The notes beneath the pieces were generated by a model. It was not told the origin of the DNA, ran no database searches, and worked only from the letters and a program-made list of their open reading frames with translations. DNA of 64,000 bases from assembly GCF_014205795.1 (NCBI RefSeq), contig NZ_JACHCN010000001.1, positions 310,001 through 374,000 on the forward strand, in the 5' to 3' direction. Shown here in pieces: positions 20,835 to 30,130 of this stretch (its first letter is position 1; the number at the start of each line of letters is the position of its first letter). A program made the position numbers and the translations under genes. The DNA is from Rhodanobacter sp. MP7CTX1 (lineage in GTDB: Bacteria; Pseudomonadota; Gammaproteobacteria; Xanthomonadales; Rhodanobacteraceae).

Positions 20835-22994
20835 CTAGAAGGCCAGTCGCGCGCCCAGCATATAGGTGCGATCCGGACCCGGTTCGAAATAGCGTCCATT
20901 GCTGTCATCGACAATCACGGATCCGATGTAGCGGCGATCAGCCAAGTTGTCGATACGTGCGCTGAGCTGTAGCCGCGCACTTTGAGGCAGGGCGAACGTG
21001 TAGCTGGTATCCACGCCGATGAGGCCGTAGCCGGCAGCCTGCTGCGTCCCCGTGTCGTTGACGGTGACTGAGCTCACGCCAGTCAGGTCCATGCCTTCGC
21101 GCCAGCCAAGGTCGCCACCGTGCTGCAGCCGCAGCGAACCAAAGTTGTCAGGCACCCCCGGGATACGCGTACCGGCGAGCACTGGCATCGTTGGAGCGGC
21201 GCAAGGTGTGCTGAGGCAGGTAAAGAAATTGCTGCGGAAGCGTGCCAGCAGATGGGTGAAAGCGGCGCTGATATGCCAGTCGTTGCCAAGCTGTCCAGTC
21301 AACGAAAACTCGACGCCCTGACGACGCGCATTGCCGACATTCTGGTAGGTGGTGCGGCCGTCTTCGCTAGTCTGGACTGCCAGCTCGTCGCGCGTGTCCG
21401 ACCGGAACGCGGCGGCGTCGAACTCCAGCGCCTGAGTGATCTGCCACTTGCCCCCCAGCTCAAGATTACGGCTTAGCGCCGGCCGCAGGTCGAAGGCCAG
21501 GCCGGGAAAACCATCGCTGCGATAGGCCAGTTCGACATAGCTTGGCGTCTCGAAGCCTTTGCCGTAGCTGGCATATAACCGCAGCTCTTCAGTCGGACGG
21601 AAATCCAGCCCGGCCACGGGCGTGGTCGCTTCATAATTCACGCCGCCGCTGTCGTTCGGGTTGAGCGGCGTGATGTACATATCGTGCTCGCTGAAGCGCA
21701 CGTCATCATGCCGCGCACCCAACAGCAACGACCACCGATCGGCAAAGTGCCAGTACCACTGCGCGTACTCGTCGACGCTATTGACGTTGTCATCCTCATT
21801 TCGCCGCAGTGCGCCCATCACGCCCAGGGTGTTGCCCACGAAATTGTTGTAGCCGAGGCGATGCTCAAGTTGCTCGTCTCCCCTAGCGCCCAGCACAAAT
21901 TCGTAGTCCCGGTCGGCCAGTTGGCCGCTGTGCGTCCAGCGCAAGTCGAGGCCGCCATAGTTGGTATCTTCGGCAACCACGCCACCAGGCGACAGGGGAT
22001 TGAGCTGTACGATCACCGGAATTGCCTGATACTGCACGATGCTGCGTTGACCGAAATACGCCATGGCGCGCAACTGATTGTCGCTGTTCAATTGCTGGTC
22101 GAAGATGGCGCCGATCTGATTCTGCTGGGTGCTTTTGCGCGTGTTGAACTGAGTGGCGACGGGCGTGGCTTGCCGTGGATCGGCATCGACTTGCGCACGG
22201 GTAAGGCCGAGCTCGTCTTGCGAGGTAGGCTGGTTCAGACGGTTCACCACGATGGTCAGTTCCTTCTGATCACCCAGGTCGACACCGAACTTCGCGTTGT
22301 CTGACTCGCGCTGCACTCGACTGTGCTGACGATAGCCGCCGGAGAGAAACTCCGACCCGGCAATGTTGTAGTCGACCGGTCCCCATGCTCCCCGCGTGTC
22401 GGCGCTGTAACGGAATGTGTCATTGCTGCCGGCGTTCACGCCCAGGGTGGTCAGCGGTGTTGGGGTGCCGTCGGCAGTCCATATCTGCACTACGCCGCCG
22501 GCGGCATTGCCATAGAGCACCGAAAATGGACCGCGTAGCACTTCGATCCGCTCGGCCGAGTCGAAGTTGAAATGCGAAACCTGGCCCTGGCCATAGGGGA
22601 ACGTAGCGGGAATGCCGTCGACATACAGACGGACGCTGCGCACGCCGAAGGTGGCGCGAGCGCCGAAGCCGCGGATCGAGATCTGCTCATCCTGCGCATA
22701 GTTCTGCCGATCACGCGCCAGGATGCCGGGCACGCCGATCAGCGACTCGGAAAGATTCACGCCCGGCTGACCGGAGTTGGCTGGTGCGACCCGCACCACA
22801 CTGAGCAAAGCAGGCACGTCGAACGACGGAATGTTCAAGCGACTTGCATTGACCTGTACGGCCGGCAGTGTCACGGCTTTGGCGTGCGATTCATCTGCTG
22901 TCGGCGCCGCGACCTGGGCGTCGGCTGGTGCCATATGAAGGCTGCTGCAAAGCAGTGCGACCATGAAGGTAGGTAGACGCCGCATTGAGATCAT
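20835..22994 (-). CDS. pqqU: TonB-dependent receptor, PqqU (YncD)-like
   Basis: A 719-residue outer-membrane receptor with a signal peptide, a plug and a 22-strand barrel. The plug block NLSESLIGVPGILARDRQNY, then RGFGARATFGVR, LYVDGIPATFPYGQGQ and LRGPFSVLYGNAAGGV, follows E. coli YncD closely. So do the barrel blocks QAIPVIVQLNPLSPGGV and the end SVIVDDSNGRYFEPGPDRTY. YncD is now known as PqqU, the receptor for the cofactor PQQ. The match is from memory of that sequence, so another small ligand is possible. The C-terminal Phe is typical of barrel insertion. The second ATG at 22985 is an alternative start. It is apparently monocistronic. Confidence 0.75.
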   Translation of the reverse strand: MISMRRLPTFMVALLCSSLHMAPADAQVAAPTADESHAKAVTLPAVQVNASRLNIPSFDVPALLSVVRVAPANSGQPGVNLSESLIGVPGILARDRQNYAQDEQISIRGFGARATFGVRSVRLYVDGIPATFPYGQGQVSHFNFDSAERIEVLRGPFSVLYGNAAGGVVQIWTADGTPTPLTTLGVNAGSNDTFRYSADTRGAWGPVDYNIAGSEFLSGGYRQHSRVQRESDNAKFGVDLGDQKELTIVVNRLNQPTSQDELGLTRAQVDADPRQATPVATQFNTRKSTQQNQIGAIFDQQLNSDNQLRAMAYFGQRSIVQYQAIPVIVQLNPLSPGGVVAEDTNYGGLDLRWTHSGQLADRDYEFVLGARGDEQLEHRLGYNNFVGNTLGVMGALRRNEDDNVNSVDEYAQWYWHFADRWSLLLGARHDDVRFSEHDMYITPLNPNDSGGVNYEATTPVAGLDFRPTEELRLYASYGKGFETPSYVELAYRSDGFPGLAFDLRPALSRNLELGGKWQITQALEFDAAAFRSDTRDELAVQTSEDGRTTYQNVGNARRQGVEFSLTGQLGNDWHISAAFTHLLARFRSNFFTCLSTPCAAPTMPVLAGTRIPGVPDNFGSLRLQHGGDLGWREGMDLTGVSSVTVNDTGTQQAAGYGLIGVDTSYTFALPQSARLQLSARIDNLADRRYIGSVIVDDSNGRYFEPGPDRTYMLGARLAF

Positions 22995-23349
22995 CCCGCC
23001 AAGTCAGGCATCAACGACGAAGGATATCGCAAGCCGCACCGACGAACGGCCAAGGGCTGAGCAAGCACTAACCGACAAATCCTGGAAAATATCTGTGGTG
23101 TCATCCAGCGCGCCGAAGCTCTCCCCTCATTAGTTTAAGAAAAGGGAGGGGGCGGCAAAGCGGGTTGAGGTGCCTAAGTGGAGCGCCGGCGCTACCTTTC
23201 GTCTGTTTGTTTACGTCGCGATCGTCTCGCGTCGACCTGTAGCTGCTGAGGTCGGTGGTTTAACTACCTCCGGCCCCTTTGCTGTCGATCCATCGCGTGA
23301 TCCACCCAGCAGCGCCATGCCAGTCATGATGGTGCCACCACATGCGGCC
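22995..23349. other. Intergenic region, nothing recognised
   Basis: About 355 bp upstream of the PqqU-like gene and downstream of the truncated outer-membrane factor. It should contain the promoter of the receptor on the minus strand. I see no clear palindrome, Fur-box-like sequence or terminator. Confidence 0.4.
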
Positions 23350-23850
23350 TTAGCGAGCTTGAACCCAGCCAAGACCGAGGCTTTTCTGCAGTGAGACGAA
23401 ATCTTTCAGTAGATCGGCGCGTCCTTCGACAAGGATCTTCTGCGCGGAGAATTGCGTGCGTTGCGTATCCAGCAGATCGATCAGTGAGGATGCGCCCGCG
23501 CCGTAACGTTGGCGCATCAACGTTGCGGAGCGATCGGCTGATGCTTCGATCTGCTGCAAGCGAGTTACGCTTTCGCGCTGGTGACCGTAGCGGGATAACG
23601 CAATGTTGGCGTCCTGCAAAGCGGCGAGCACGGTTTGCGCATAGCGGGTGTCGGCTTCGTCGCGGCTCGCTTCGGCCTGACGAACGCTGCTGCGCGTACG
23701 CCCGAAGTCAAACACGTCCCATTGCAGAAACGGCACGCCAAGCCAGGTGAGGGAGCTCTTGTGCGCCAGGTGTCCGGGGTCGGCGGCCGCGAGAGAGGTG
23801 AGCAGCGCGAAAAACAAGGCGCGTGAGACGCTTGAATGGCTTTTATACAT
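23350..23850 (-). pseudogene. Outer-membrane efflux factor with large internal deletion
   Basis: This 166-residue frame keeps a signal-peptide-like start (RALFFALLTSLAAADPG) and then continues at once with the C-terminal quarter of a NodT/TolC-type factor: LQWDVFDFGRTRSSVRQAEA, YAQTVLAALQDANIALSRYG, RQRYGAGASSLIDLLDTQRT and a final DFVSLQKSLGLGW. A normal family member has about 460-500 residues, so some 300 are missing. The frame is intact and AAGGA precedes the ATG, so a short exported peptide might still be made, but it cannot form the trimeric channel. It is a relic of a second efflux set. Confidence 0.82.
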
Positions 23851-23861
23851 GACTGGAATCC

Positions 23862-24050
23862 TTAGTAACCAGCCGCGGCCGGCGCCCCGTAGCTGGGTGT
23901 CTTCAGCAGCAACGCGAGTGGAATACAGAACAGCAGCGCGATGGCAAGCAGGTAGAAAACTTCGGAAAAAGTGATCACGATTGCTTGCTGCCGAATCTGA
24001 GCGGCAAATTGGCCGAACGCGCGCATCTTTGCGTAGGCCATGTCACCGGT
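23862..24050 (-). pseudogene. DHA2 (EmrB-type) transporter, C-terminal fragment
   Basis: Roughly 60 residues (MAYAKMRAFGQFAAQIRQQAIVITFSEVFYLLAIALLFCIPLALLL, in pieces) resemble the last helix and preceding loop of EmrB-type 14-helix drug transporters; compare the end of the intact copy at 27512. The frame extends to 24146, but the first 34 residues show no similarity. The remaining 450 residues are gone. It lies between emrA and the truncated outer-membrane factor, matching the usual emrA-emrB-factor order. Confidence 0.72.
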
Positions 24051-24337
24051 TCGCGCGAACCAGCAAACCAGCCGGCTGCGATGGCAGCGAGACGATCCTT
24101 GCGGCGCTTGCTGCTGGCATACTGGATAACCGAGTCTCGCGCCCACTCGTAGAGGGCTGGATACTCTATTGATTGCGTATCGGTTACCTAAGGCGCTTCG
24201 GCACGAAGCCGAAGCGGGATGTGCAGCTGAAGAAGAGGCATGACCTGTTGCAGTTCATCGATCGGCCGGGAAGGGGCTTATCGACAAGCCGTCCCGATCA
24301 TGGATGCACCGTCGGCAGCGTTGGCCCTCCGGCGTAC

Positions 24338-25525
24338 TTACTTCGCATTACCCGCCATGTTCGTGCGAATGATCTGCGCGACCTGTCCGTCGGCGTTGGC
24401 CAACTGCTGCTGATAGACATCCGTACTAAAAGCGGGCTGTGTCGGTGCCTTCTGGGCAAGCATCAGGCCGCTCTCGTCGTGCAGGTCCACTTTCGTATCC
24501 AAAGACATGCCGACACGTAGCGGATGCTGGTCCAGCTGCCGAGGGTCAGTGAACACCACGCGCACAGGAATGCGCTGCACGATCTTGATCCAGTTGCCGG
24601 TAGCATTTTGTGCGGGCAGTAGCGCGAACGCGCCGCCCGTTCCCACGCCGAGTTCCAACACCCTGCCGCCGTACCTGACCGAGTGACCATAGACATCGGA
24701 AGTCACTTCTACGGATTGGCCGATGCGCATGTGATTAAGTTGGGTCTCCTTGAAGTTGGCGTCGATCCATATCTCGTGCAACGGCACAACAGCCATCAGA
24801 GCTGCCCCAGGTTGTACGCGTTGGCCGACCTGCACGCTGCGTTTGGCAACGTAGCCGGTCACCGGTGCCACCATGGTCGTGCGAACTTCAGAGAGGTAGG
24901 CCGCACGATATTGCGCGGCAGCGGCTTTGACATCCGGATGAGACGTGACAACGGTGTCGTCTACCAACACCTTATTGGTCAGCAGTTGCTGCTCAGCCGT
25001 CGTGAGCGAGCTCTCAGCCGCCGTTAGTGCATCTAATGCATGCGAGAGCTCTTCAGCAGAGATAGCGCCGGAGCTGGCCAAGTTGACGCGACGTTCGTAG
25101 TCGGCCTTTGCCTTCTGCAGCGCGGTCTGCCGCACGGCCACATCTGCCTGCGCACCCGACACGGTGCTGTACAGGCCGCGCACCTTGCGCACGGTGTTGG
25201 CAAGGTTGGCGGCGGCATTCTCCAGCGCAACATCCGCATCCGCCTTATCAAGCTTGACCAGCACGTCACCCTTGTTTACCAAATCACCATCATCGGCACC
25301 GATGCTGACCACGGTGCCCACAATCTGCGGTGTGATCTGCACGATGTTGCCGTTGACGTAAGCGTCATCCGTACTTTCGTACCAGCGACTCTCCAGCACA
25401 TACCAAACAACAAAAACCAGGGCGCCCACGAGGACACATGCACCCAGGATGCGCAGCATGAACCTACGGTTCTTCTTGTTGGGTTGTGTAGTTTCGCCAG
25501 GAGGTGGAGAGACTTCAGTAGGCAT
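24338..25525 (-). CDS. emrA: EmrA-type membrane fusion protein (HlyD family)
   Basis: A 395-residue periplasmic adaptor. It has a basic cytoplasmic start, one membrane helix (about residues 24-44), then STDDAYVNGNIVQITPQIVGTV (in parts) and GDLVNKGDVLVKLD of the biotinyl-lipoyl-like domain. A coiled-coil hairpin (about 95-190) follows, then VAPVTGYVAKRSVQVGQRVQPG and WIDANFKETQL, all typical of EmrA. It links an inner-membrane DHA2 transporter to the outer-membrane factor for drug or aromatic-acid export. The start at 25525 is 10 bp after the outer-membrane factor stop. The frame is open further upstream, but that overlaps the neighbour. Confidence 0.92.
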   Translation of the reverse strand: MPTEVSPPPGETTQPNKKNRRFMLRILGACVLVGALVFVVWYVLESRWYESTDDAYVNGNIVQITPQIVGTVVSIGADDGDLVNKGDVLVKLDKADADVALENAAANLANTVRKVRGLYSTVSGAQADVAVRQTALQKAKADYERRVNLASSGAISAEELSHALDALTAAESSLTTAEQQLLTNKVLVDDTVVTSHPDVKAAAAQYRAAYLSEVRTTMVAPVTGYVAKRSVQVGQRVQPGAALMAVVPLHEIWIDANFKETQLNHMRIGQSVEVTSDVYGHSVRYGGRVLELGVGTGGAFALLPAQNATGNWIKIVQRIPVRVVFTDPRQLDQHPLRVGMSLDTKVDLHDESGLMLAQKAPTQPAFSTDVYQQQLANADGQVAQIIRTNMAGNAK

Positions 25526-25535
25526 GACGGCGGCC

Positions 25536-27020
25536 TCAAGAGCGATGATGAATGAGGGAAGAAGAGTTCGCATCGGCGGCAACTTTCGACACGTCGGGAG
25601 CAGGCCGGCTTGGGCGATAGCCGCCACCGAGCGCCCAAATGATTTGGACGGAGTCATCGGTTTGTTCGGCATGCAGCGTGGCCATGCGCTCTTGGGCGAT
25701 CAGCAGTTGCTGACGTACGCTGAGGGCTTCCAGATAGCTGCCAATGCCGGCTTTGTAGCGTTGTTCCGCTAGCGTCCAGGCATCGTTGGCCGCATCGAGT
25801 GCGCGCTGCTGCGCGTCGATCTGCACCTGCGCCGAGGCGAGCGCATCGTCGTCGTCGCACACTTCGTTGACCGCACGTACGAGTGTAGCGTTGTATTGCG
25901 CGACGGCGAGATCGTATTGCGCGTCCTTGCCGTTCAAGTCCGCACGGCGGCGACCACCATCAAAGATAGGCAGGCTGATCGCCGGGCCTGCGTCGTAGAA
26001 GCGGGACTGCGCCGTGAAGAGATTGCCGCCGCCGAGAGCGATGAGACCCGCCATTGCGCTGATGTTGACGTTGGGCAGGAATTGGGTCTTGGCCGCTGCG
26101 ATGTCCTTCTCGGCCGCTTCAACGCGCCAACGCGCCGCGACGAGGTCGGCGCGATGCCCCAGCAGTTCGACCGGCAGATTCGATGGCATGAGCAAGGCGC
26201 CTGGTGGCAACAGCTGCGGGCGGGCGATCGCCAAACCGCGATCAGGGCCTTTGCCCAACAGCACGGATAGCGCGGATTGCGCTGCATCGATAGCACGATC
26301 CGCTCGCGCCTTTTGACCCTGTGCACTGGCGAGCTCTGAATCGCTCTGCTTGAGCTGCACTTGACTGTCGATGCCGGCGGTAACGCGTTGCTGTGTCAGC
26401 TTGCGCACGTCCACCGCACGCTTGAGCTCAGCCGATGCGACATCCTGCTGAGCGTAGGCATAGCCGAGCTGCACGTATGCGCGAGCGACGTTCGTGGAGA
26501 GTTCGATACGCGCCGCATGTGAGTCAACTTCCGTAGAGCGCTCCCGTCCAAGAGCAGCCTCCCATGCAGCGCGCTCGCCACCCCAAAGATCCAGATCCCA
26601 TTTGAAACTGGCGTCGACATACTTTGCGGTGCGGTTGTGGCCCTTGCCAATGGGGGGCAGCGTTGTGGGCACCCGAACTTCGGTGACGCTTCCCGCGAGG
26701 TTTACCACCGGCTCGCGGTCAGCATCGGCCTGCGACGCTTCGGACTGTGCCTGGCGCGCGCGCGCGTCGGCTTCAGCAAGGGTAGGGTTGTCGTGCAAGG
26801 CCTCGGCAATCAATGCATTGAGTTGGCTGTCGCCCAACGCGGTCCACCAGTCAGCCTTGGGCCATGCGGCGGGCGACACCTCGCCGCTTGCGATGGTTCG
26901 CGTAACCGCGACAGAGTCGGGGTTGATGGGTGTGCCGTCAGGATGCAGGCCGCTGCTGCTGGCGCATCCCGCCAGTGCGAGGGTCATTCCGACCGCTGCT
27001 GCAATCAGATGAACATGCAT
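25536..27020 (-). CDS. NodT-family outer-membrane efflux lipoprotein
   Basis: A 494-residue outer-membrane factor with lipobox LALAGC at residues about 14-19, followed by SSSGLHPDG, which indicates a lipoprotein anchored in the outer membrane. Internal repeats of the family are visible: LNALIAEALHDNPTLAEADAR, FKWDLDLWGGERAAWEAALG, SLPIFDGGRRRADLNGKDAQ, and AEQRYKAGIGSYLEAL near the end. It provides the exit duct for the EmrAB-type pump. The ATG at 27020 gives a proper signal sequence; the longer frame to 27068 adds a charged stretch before it. It is co-transcribed with emrA. Confidence 0.92.
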   Translation of the reverse strand: MHVHLIAAAVGMTLALAGCASSSGLHPDGTPINPDSVAVTRTIASGEVSPAAWPKADWWTALGDSQLNALIAEALHDNPTLAEADARARQAQSEASQADADREPVVNLAGSVTEVRVPTTLPPIGKGHNRTAKYVDASFKWDLDLWGGERAAWEAALGRERSTEVDSHAARIELSTNVARAYVQLGYAYAQQDVASAELKRAVDVRKLTQQRVTAGIDSQVQLKQSDSELASAQGQKARADRAIDAAQSALSVLLGKGPDRGLAIARPQLLPPGALLMPSNLPVELLGHRADLVAARWRVEAAEKDIAAAKTQFLPNVNISAMAGLIALGGGNLFTAQSRFYDAGPAISLPIFDGGRRRADLNGKDAQYDLAVAQYNATLVRAVNEVCDDDDALASAQVQIDAQQRALDAANDAWTLAEQRYKAGIGSYLEALSVRQQLLIAQERMATLHAEQTDDSVQIIWALGGGYRPSRPAPDVSKVAADANSSSLIHHRS

Positions 27021-27079
27021 GGTCTTATTCTCAGTACGTGGGGTGGATCCATCAGATGGAACCCGCAAGCGCTTCGGGT

Positions 27080-27469
27080 CTAAGCGCGTTGGCGATGGGT
27101 GTTGGTGTCGAACTTGCCAAGTAGGCGAAGCGTTGACTTCAGATCGACGACACGGCGATCTGTGCTACTACAGGAACGATTCAGCTGTCCCTTGGTCTCG
27201 AGCTTTTCCCGCATTTGTAGCGCCGCGTTGTCGCGGCGATGCCTCGACATTTCGCAGCGAGCGGCAGCAATGCCGTTACTGATCCAGAGGATATGGCGCG
27301 TTTGGCGGCCAGCAATATCGCGCAGCGTGACGCCAGCATCGATGTCCGCATCCACGATGTTGCGCGCTTTCGTCAACATGAAGCCGATTCTGTGCGTCCT
27401 CGAAAAAGTCTTCCCGGCGTCATGTTCCATGTCGAAGTCCTCGGAGCCGTTGAATGCGTGGTGCGGCAA
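27080..27469 (-). pseudogene. Degenerate MarR-family regulator
   Basis: The 129-codon frame still shows MarR signatures in order. These are a HRIGFMLTKARNIVDADID-like first helix, CEMSRHRRDNAAL (compare EMSRHLGYDNAAL), REKLETKGQLNRSCSSTDRRVVDLK (compare KLEAKGLVxRSRSSTDRRVVDL), then LRLLGKF. The turn and recognition helix are altered (ALQMREKL for ALTRMLDKL), the middle segment looks frame-shifted, and the C-terminal dimer helix is lost. It sits directly upstream of the efflux lipoprotein gene, where MarR/EmrR regulators usually lie, so it is probably a decayed local repressor. Confidence 0.65.
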
Positions 27470-27511
27470 TCCGTTATTGCGCGTTCGGTCAACACTCCTG
27501 TCGGCGAATCA

Positions 27512-29080
27512 TCAGTGACCGCCAGCCCCCGCCGCGCCAGCTGCCGCATCCTTGCCTGGGTGAGTGATCCAGATCAGTGGAATGATCAGAATAAAAATGA
27601 TGGCGGACATCCAAAAGATGTCGTTGAGACCGAGCATGGCCGCCTGTGCGTTCAATCCGTTCTCGATAAAGGCGAGTGCATTGGATGCACCGACCTTGAG
27701 CGTTGACTGCGCCTGGACGATCGAGTCCGTGAAGATCTGGTTGTAGCTATTTGCCTGTTCGGTAAGTTGCGAGTGATGCAGAATCGTGCGGTCGTTCCAG
27801 CCGGTGGCCAGCAGCGATGTCCCAACGGCACCCGCGAAGACGCGCACGAAGTTCGATAAGCCCGCAGCGGAGGGGATTTTTTCCGGCGGCAGACCCGACA
27901 GGATGATTGCCGTCAATGGCACGAAGAATAGGGCGGTCGGAATGCCTTGCAGCAACGTTGGCAGGATCAGGGTGTATTGATCGATGTCAGTGGTGTACTG
28001 CGCGCGCAGGAAGAAGACAGCAGCGAACCCGATGAAGGCTAGCGTTGCCAATATGCGTGTTTCGACCTTCATCATGATCATGCCCATCATCGGCGCAAGG
28101 ATCACGGCGAAAATGCCCAGCGGAGCAGTAACCATTCCTGCGTCGACGGCGCGATAACCGAGATACTCCTGTATCCACTGCGGCAGAATCACCAGGTTCG
28201 CGAAGAAGATTGCATACGCGACCGAGATCGCTACCGTGCCGCCGAGGAAGTTGCGCCCGGCAAATAGTCGTAGATCGACGATCGGTTTCTCTTCGGTTAC
28301 CTCCCAGATCACGAAGAACGCAAGGCCGATCAGTGCAAACACTCCCAACGCACAGATGACAGGCGAGTTGAACCAATCCAGATCTTTGCCTTTGTCGAGC
28401 ATGATCTGCAGTGCAGCGACCCAGCCGATCAGGGCGAGCAGTCCAACCGTATCAATCGGCGAATGACGAGTGGGGGTTTCACGGTCGCGATAAATCCACC
28501 ACACCACCGCAGCAGCGAACAGGCCTACCGGTACGTTGATGTAGAAGATCCATGACCAGCTATATCTATCGGTGATCCAGCCACCCAAAGCAGGGCCAAC
28601 GATGGGACCGACCGTTGCTGTCATCGCCCATAGCGACAACGCGCTGCCGCCCTTGTCTTTTGGAAACGTGGAGAGCAGCAACGCTTGCGACAGCGGTATC
28701 AGTGGACCCGCTGCCACTCCCTGTAGCACGCGGGCCGCGAGTAATACGGAAAGATTGGGTGCAATGCCACACAACGCAGACGCAATCACGAACAGCAGAA
28801 TCGCTCCAACGAACAGCTTGACCTGACCCATGCGCTGAGTGAGCCAGCCCGTGAGGGGGATCGACACCGCGTTGGCGGCCGAGAACACGGTGATCACCCA
28901 CGTTCCTTCGTCAACGGAGACGCCAAGATCGCCTGACAGCGTTGGAATGGCCACGTTGGCGATGGAGGAGTCGAGCACGTTCATGAACGTGGCAAGTGCA
29001 ACGGCAAAGGCGCCGAGTGCAAACCGGATACCCGCTAAGGGGGCCGGGGCCGGGACGGCGGCTGGAGTGGGTGGGTCCAT
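27512..29080 (-). CDS. emrB: DHA2-family drug transporter (EmrB-type)
   Basis: A 522-residue major-facilitator transporter with 14 predicted helices. The first helix has FAVALATFMNVLDSSIANVAIP (in parts) and motif C-like blocks WVITVFSAANAVSIPLTGWL. GPALGGWITDRYSWSWIFYI follows, the hallmark stretch of EmrB/QacA proteins. It is the proton-driven inner-membrane pump. It is the first gene of the minus-strand set (emrB, degraded marR, outer-membrane factor, emrA), and its usual adaptor order is rearranged. The intact gene could replace the lost emrB copy at 23862. Confidence 0.92.
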   Translation of the reverse strand: MDPPTPAAVPAPAPLAGIRFALGAFAVALATFMNVLDSSIANVAIPTLSGDLGVSVDEGTWVITVFSAANAVSIPLTGWLTQRMGQVKLFVGAILLFVIASALCGIAPNLSVLLAARVLQGVAAGPLIPLSQALLLSTFPKDKGGSALSLWAMTATVGPIVGPALGGWITDRYSWSWIFYINVPVGLFAAAVVWWIYRDRETPTRHSPIDTVGLLALIGWVAALQIMLDKGKDLDWFNSPVICALGVFALIGLAFFVIWEVTEEKPIVDLRLFAGRNFLGGTVAISVAYAIFFANLVILPQWIQEYLGYRAVDAGMVTAPLGIFAVILAPMMGMIMMKVETRILATLAFIGFAAVFFLRAQYTTDIDQYTLILPTLLQGIPTALFFVPLTAIILSGLPPEKIPSAAGLSNFVRVFAGAVGTSLLATGWNDRTILHHSQLTEQANSYNQIFTDSIVQAQSTLKVGASNALAFIENGLNAQAAMLGLNDIFWMSAIIFILIIPLIWITHPGKDAAAGAAGAGGH

Positions 29081-29215
29081 GGGCGTGCGGCCATGTAGGT
29101 GACAATGCAGCGCGTGGCGGGTCGGACAACTGCCTGGTTAGATAAATAGTTGAAAAACGCAGGCCTCGTTTGGACAGGCGTTGGAGGTTGGACGAGCGAA
29201 TGGCACGCTGCAAAA

Positions 29216-29256
29216 ATCCGCTTTCGACCCGAGGCAGGCATGATTGACCTGATGGG
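29216..29256 (+). repeat. Direct repeat near VOC gene, copy 1
   Basis: The core reads CCGCTTTCGACCCGAGGCAG followed by GCATGATTGACCTG. A related sequence with about 80% match by eye lies at 30092-30130 in the same orientation. The two flank the VOC gene. Confidence 0.4.
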
Positions 29257-29368
29257 ATCGAGGTGAATATGGGCGTGGCGTGAGCGGTGTTGTATCGTCC
29301 GCGCCAATGGGCCAGTTCCAAGCCGACATCCGTGAGCGTTTGGATCCGTACCCCATTCCAGCTGCGCA

Positions 29369-29824
29369 CTAACCGTACGTGAAGTCCGGCTTGCTCTGTC
29401 CGACCTCGATAATATAACCGTCAGGATCGCGGATATAGCAGCGAGTCTCGCCGTACTTTTCCTTCGGCTCCGTGATGAACTCGGCTCCCCGGCTTTTCCA
29501 TAGTTTGTAGCACGCTTGAATATCCGCGACGCGGATATTCATGAAGCTGCTGATCTTGTTCGGATCAGCGAGGGTGCTGAGCGTTACGGACGGTTTGTCG
29601 GGGGTCGGTCCGCCCCCGACGTTGACAAGCAACCACGTATTCGCGATCTGAATATAACCAGGCGCGCCCTTGCCGTCGCCTCTGCTTAGAACGCGACCAT
29701 CAAAGACCTTTTCATAGAATTGAGCCGATCGGTCGATGTCGGCTACCGTGAGAAAATGCGCGACGCTGATCCCATCTCGCGGGGGCATTTCATAACTCTT
29801 CTGTTCGATTTGTACGCTGTTCAT
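29369..29824 (-). CDS. VOC (glyoxalase/bleomycin-resistance) family protein
   Basis: A 151-residue protein with two beta-alpha-beta-beta-beta modules. The first is VAHFLTVADIDRSAQFYEKVFDGRVL; the second begins FMNIRVADIQACYKLWKSRGAEFI and ends with YIRDPDGYIIEVGQSK. Metal-binding positions His (VAHFL) and Glu (IIEVG) of the fold are present. The substrate is unknown; members include lyases, dioxygenases and resistance proteins. The ATG at 29824 is chosen over 29836, because it gives the family-like start. The gene is isolated, with related direct repeats on both sides. Confidence 0.85.
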   Translation of the reverse strand: MNSVQIEQKSYEMPPRDGISVAHFLTVADIDRSAQFYEKVFDGRVLSRGDGKGAPGYIQIANTWLLVNVGGGPTPDKPSVTLSTLADPNKISSFMNIRVADIQACYKLWKSRGAEFITEPKEKYGETRCYIRDPDGYIIEVGQSKPDFTYG

Positions 29825-30091
29825 TGACCACCCCACTTCGATACCGTGCTCATAAATGCAACTCGCGACGATCCCGGTCGCTGCGGCTTAAGAAGCCTAC
29901 GAGTGACAGGTCAGCACGCACGGAAAAATGGGAAGAAGAACAAGGAATCAACCCATGCTTGCGCATGACCGTCGCCCCTTATGCTCCTTCCTCAATCAGA
30001 CCAGAAGGCGATAGACGATTCGACAGGCAAACTACGGCTCGCAAATTGGTAAAACTACGTAGAGCACCGTCCCTGCCTGCGACACGTGGGT

Positions 30092-30130
30092 GGTCCGTTT
30101 CAGACCGGAGGCGGACGTCGTTGACCTGCG
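30092..30130 (+). repeat. Direct repeat near VOC gene, copy 2
   Basis: The core reads CCGTTTCAGACCGGAGGCGG followed by ACGTCGTTGACCTG, related to 29216-29256. The copies are about 0.87 kb apart and enclose the VOC gene. Confidence 0.4.
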
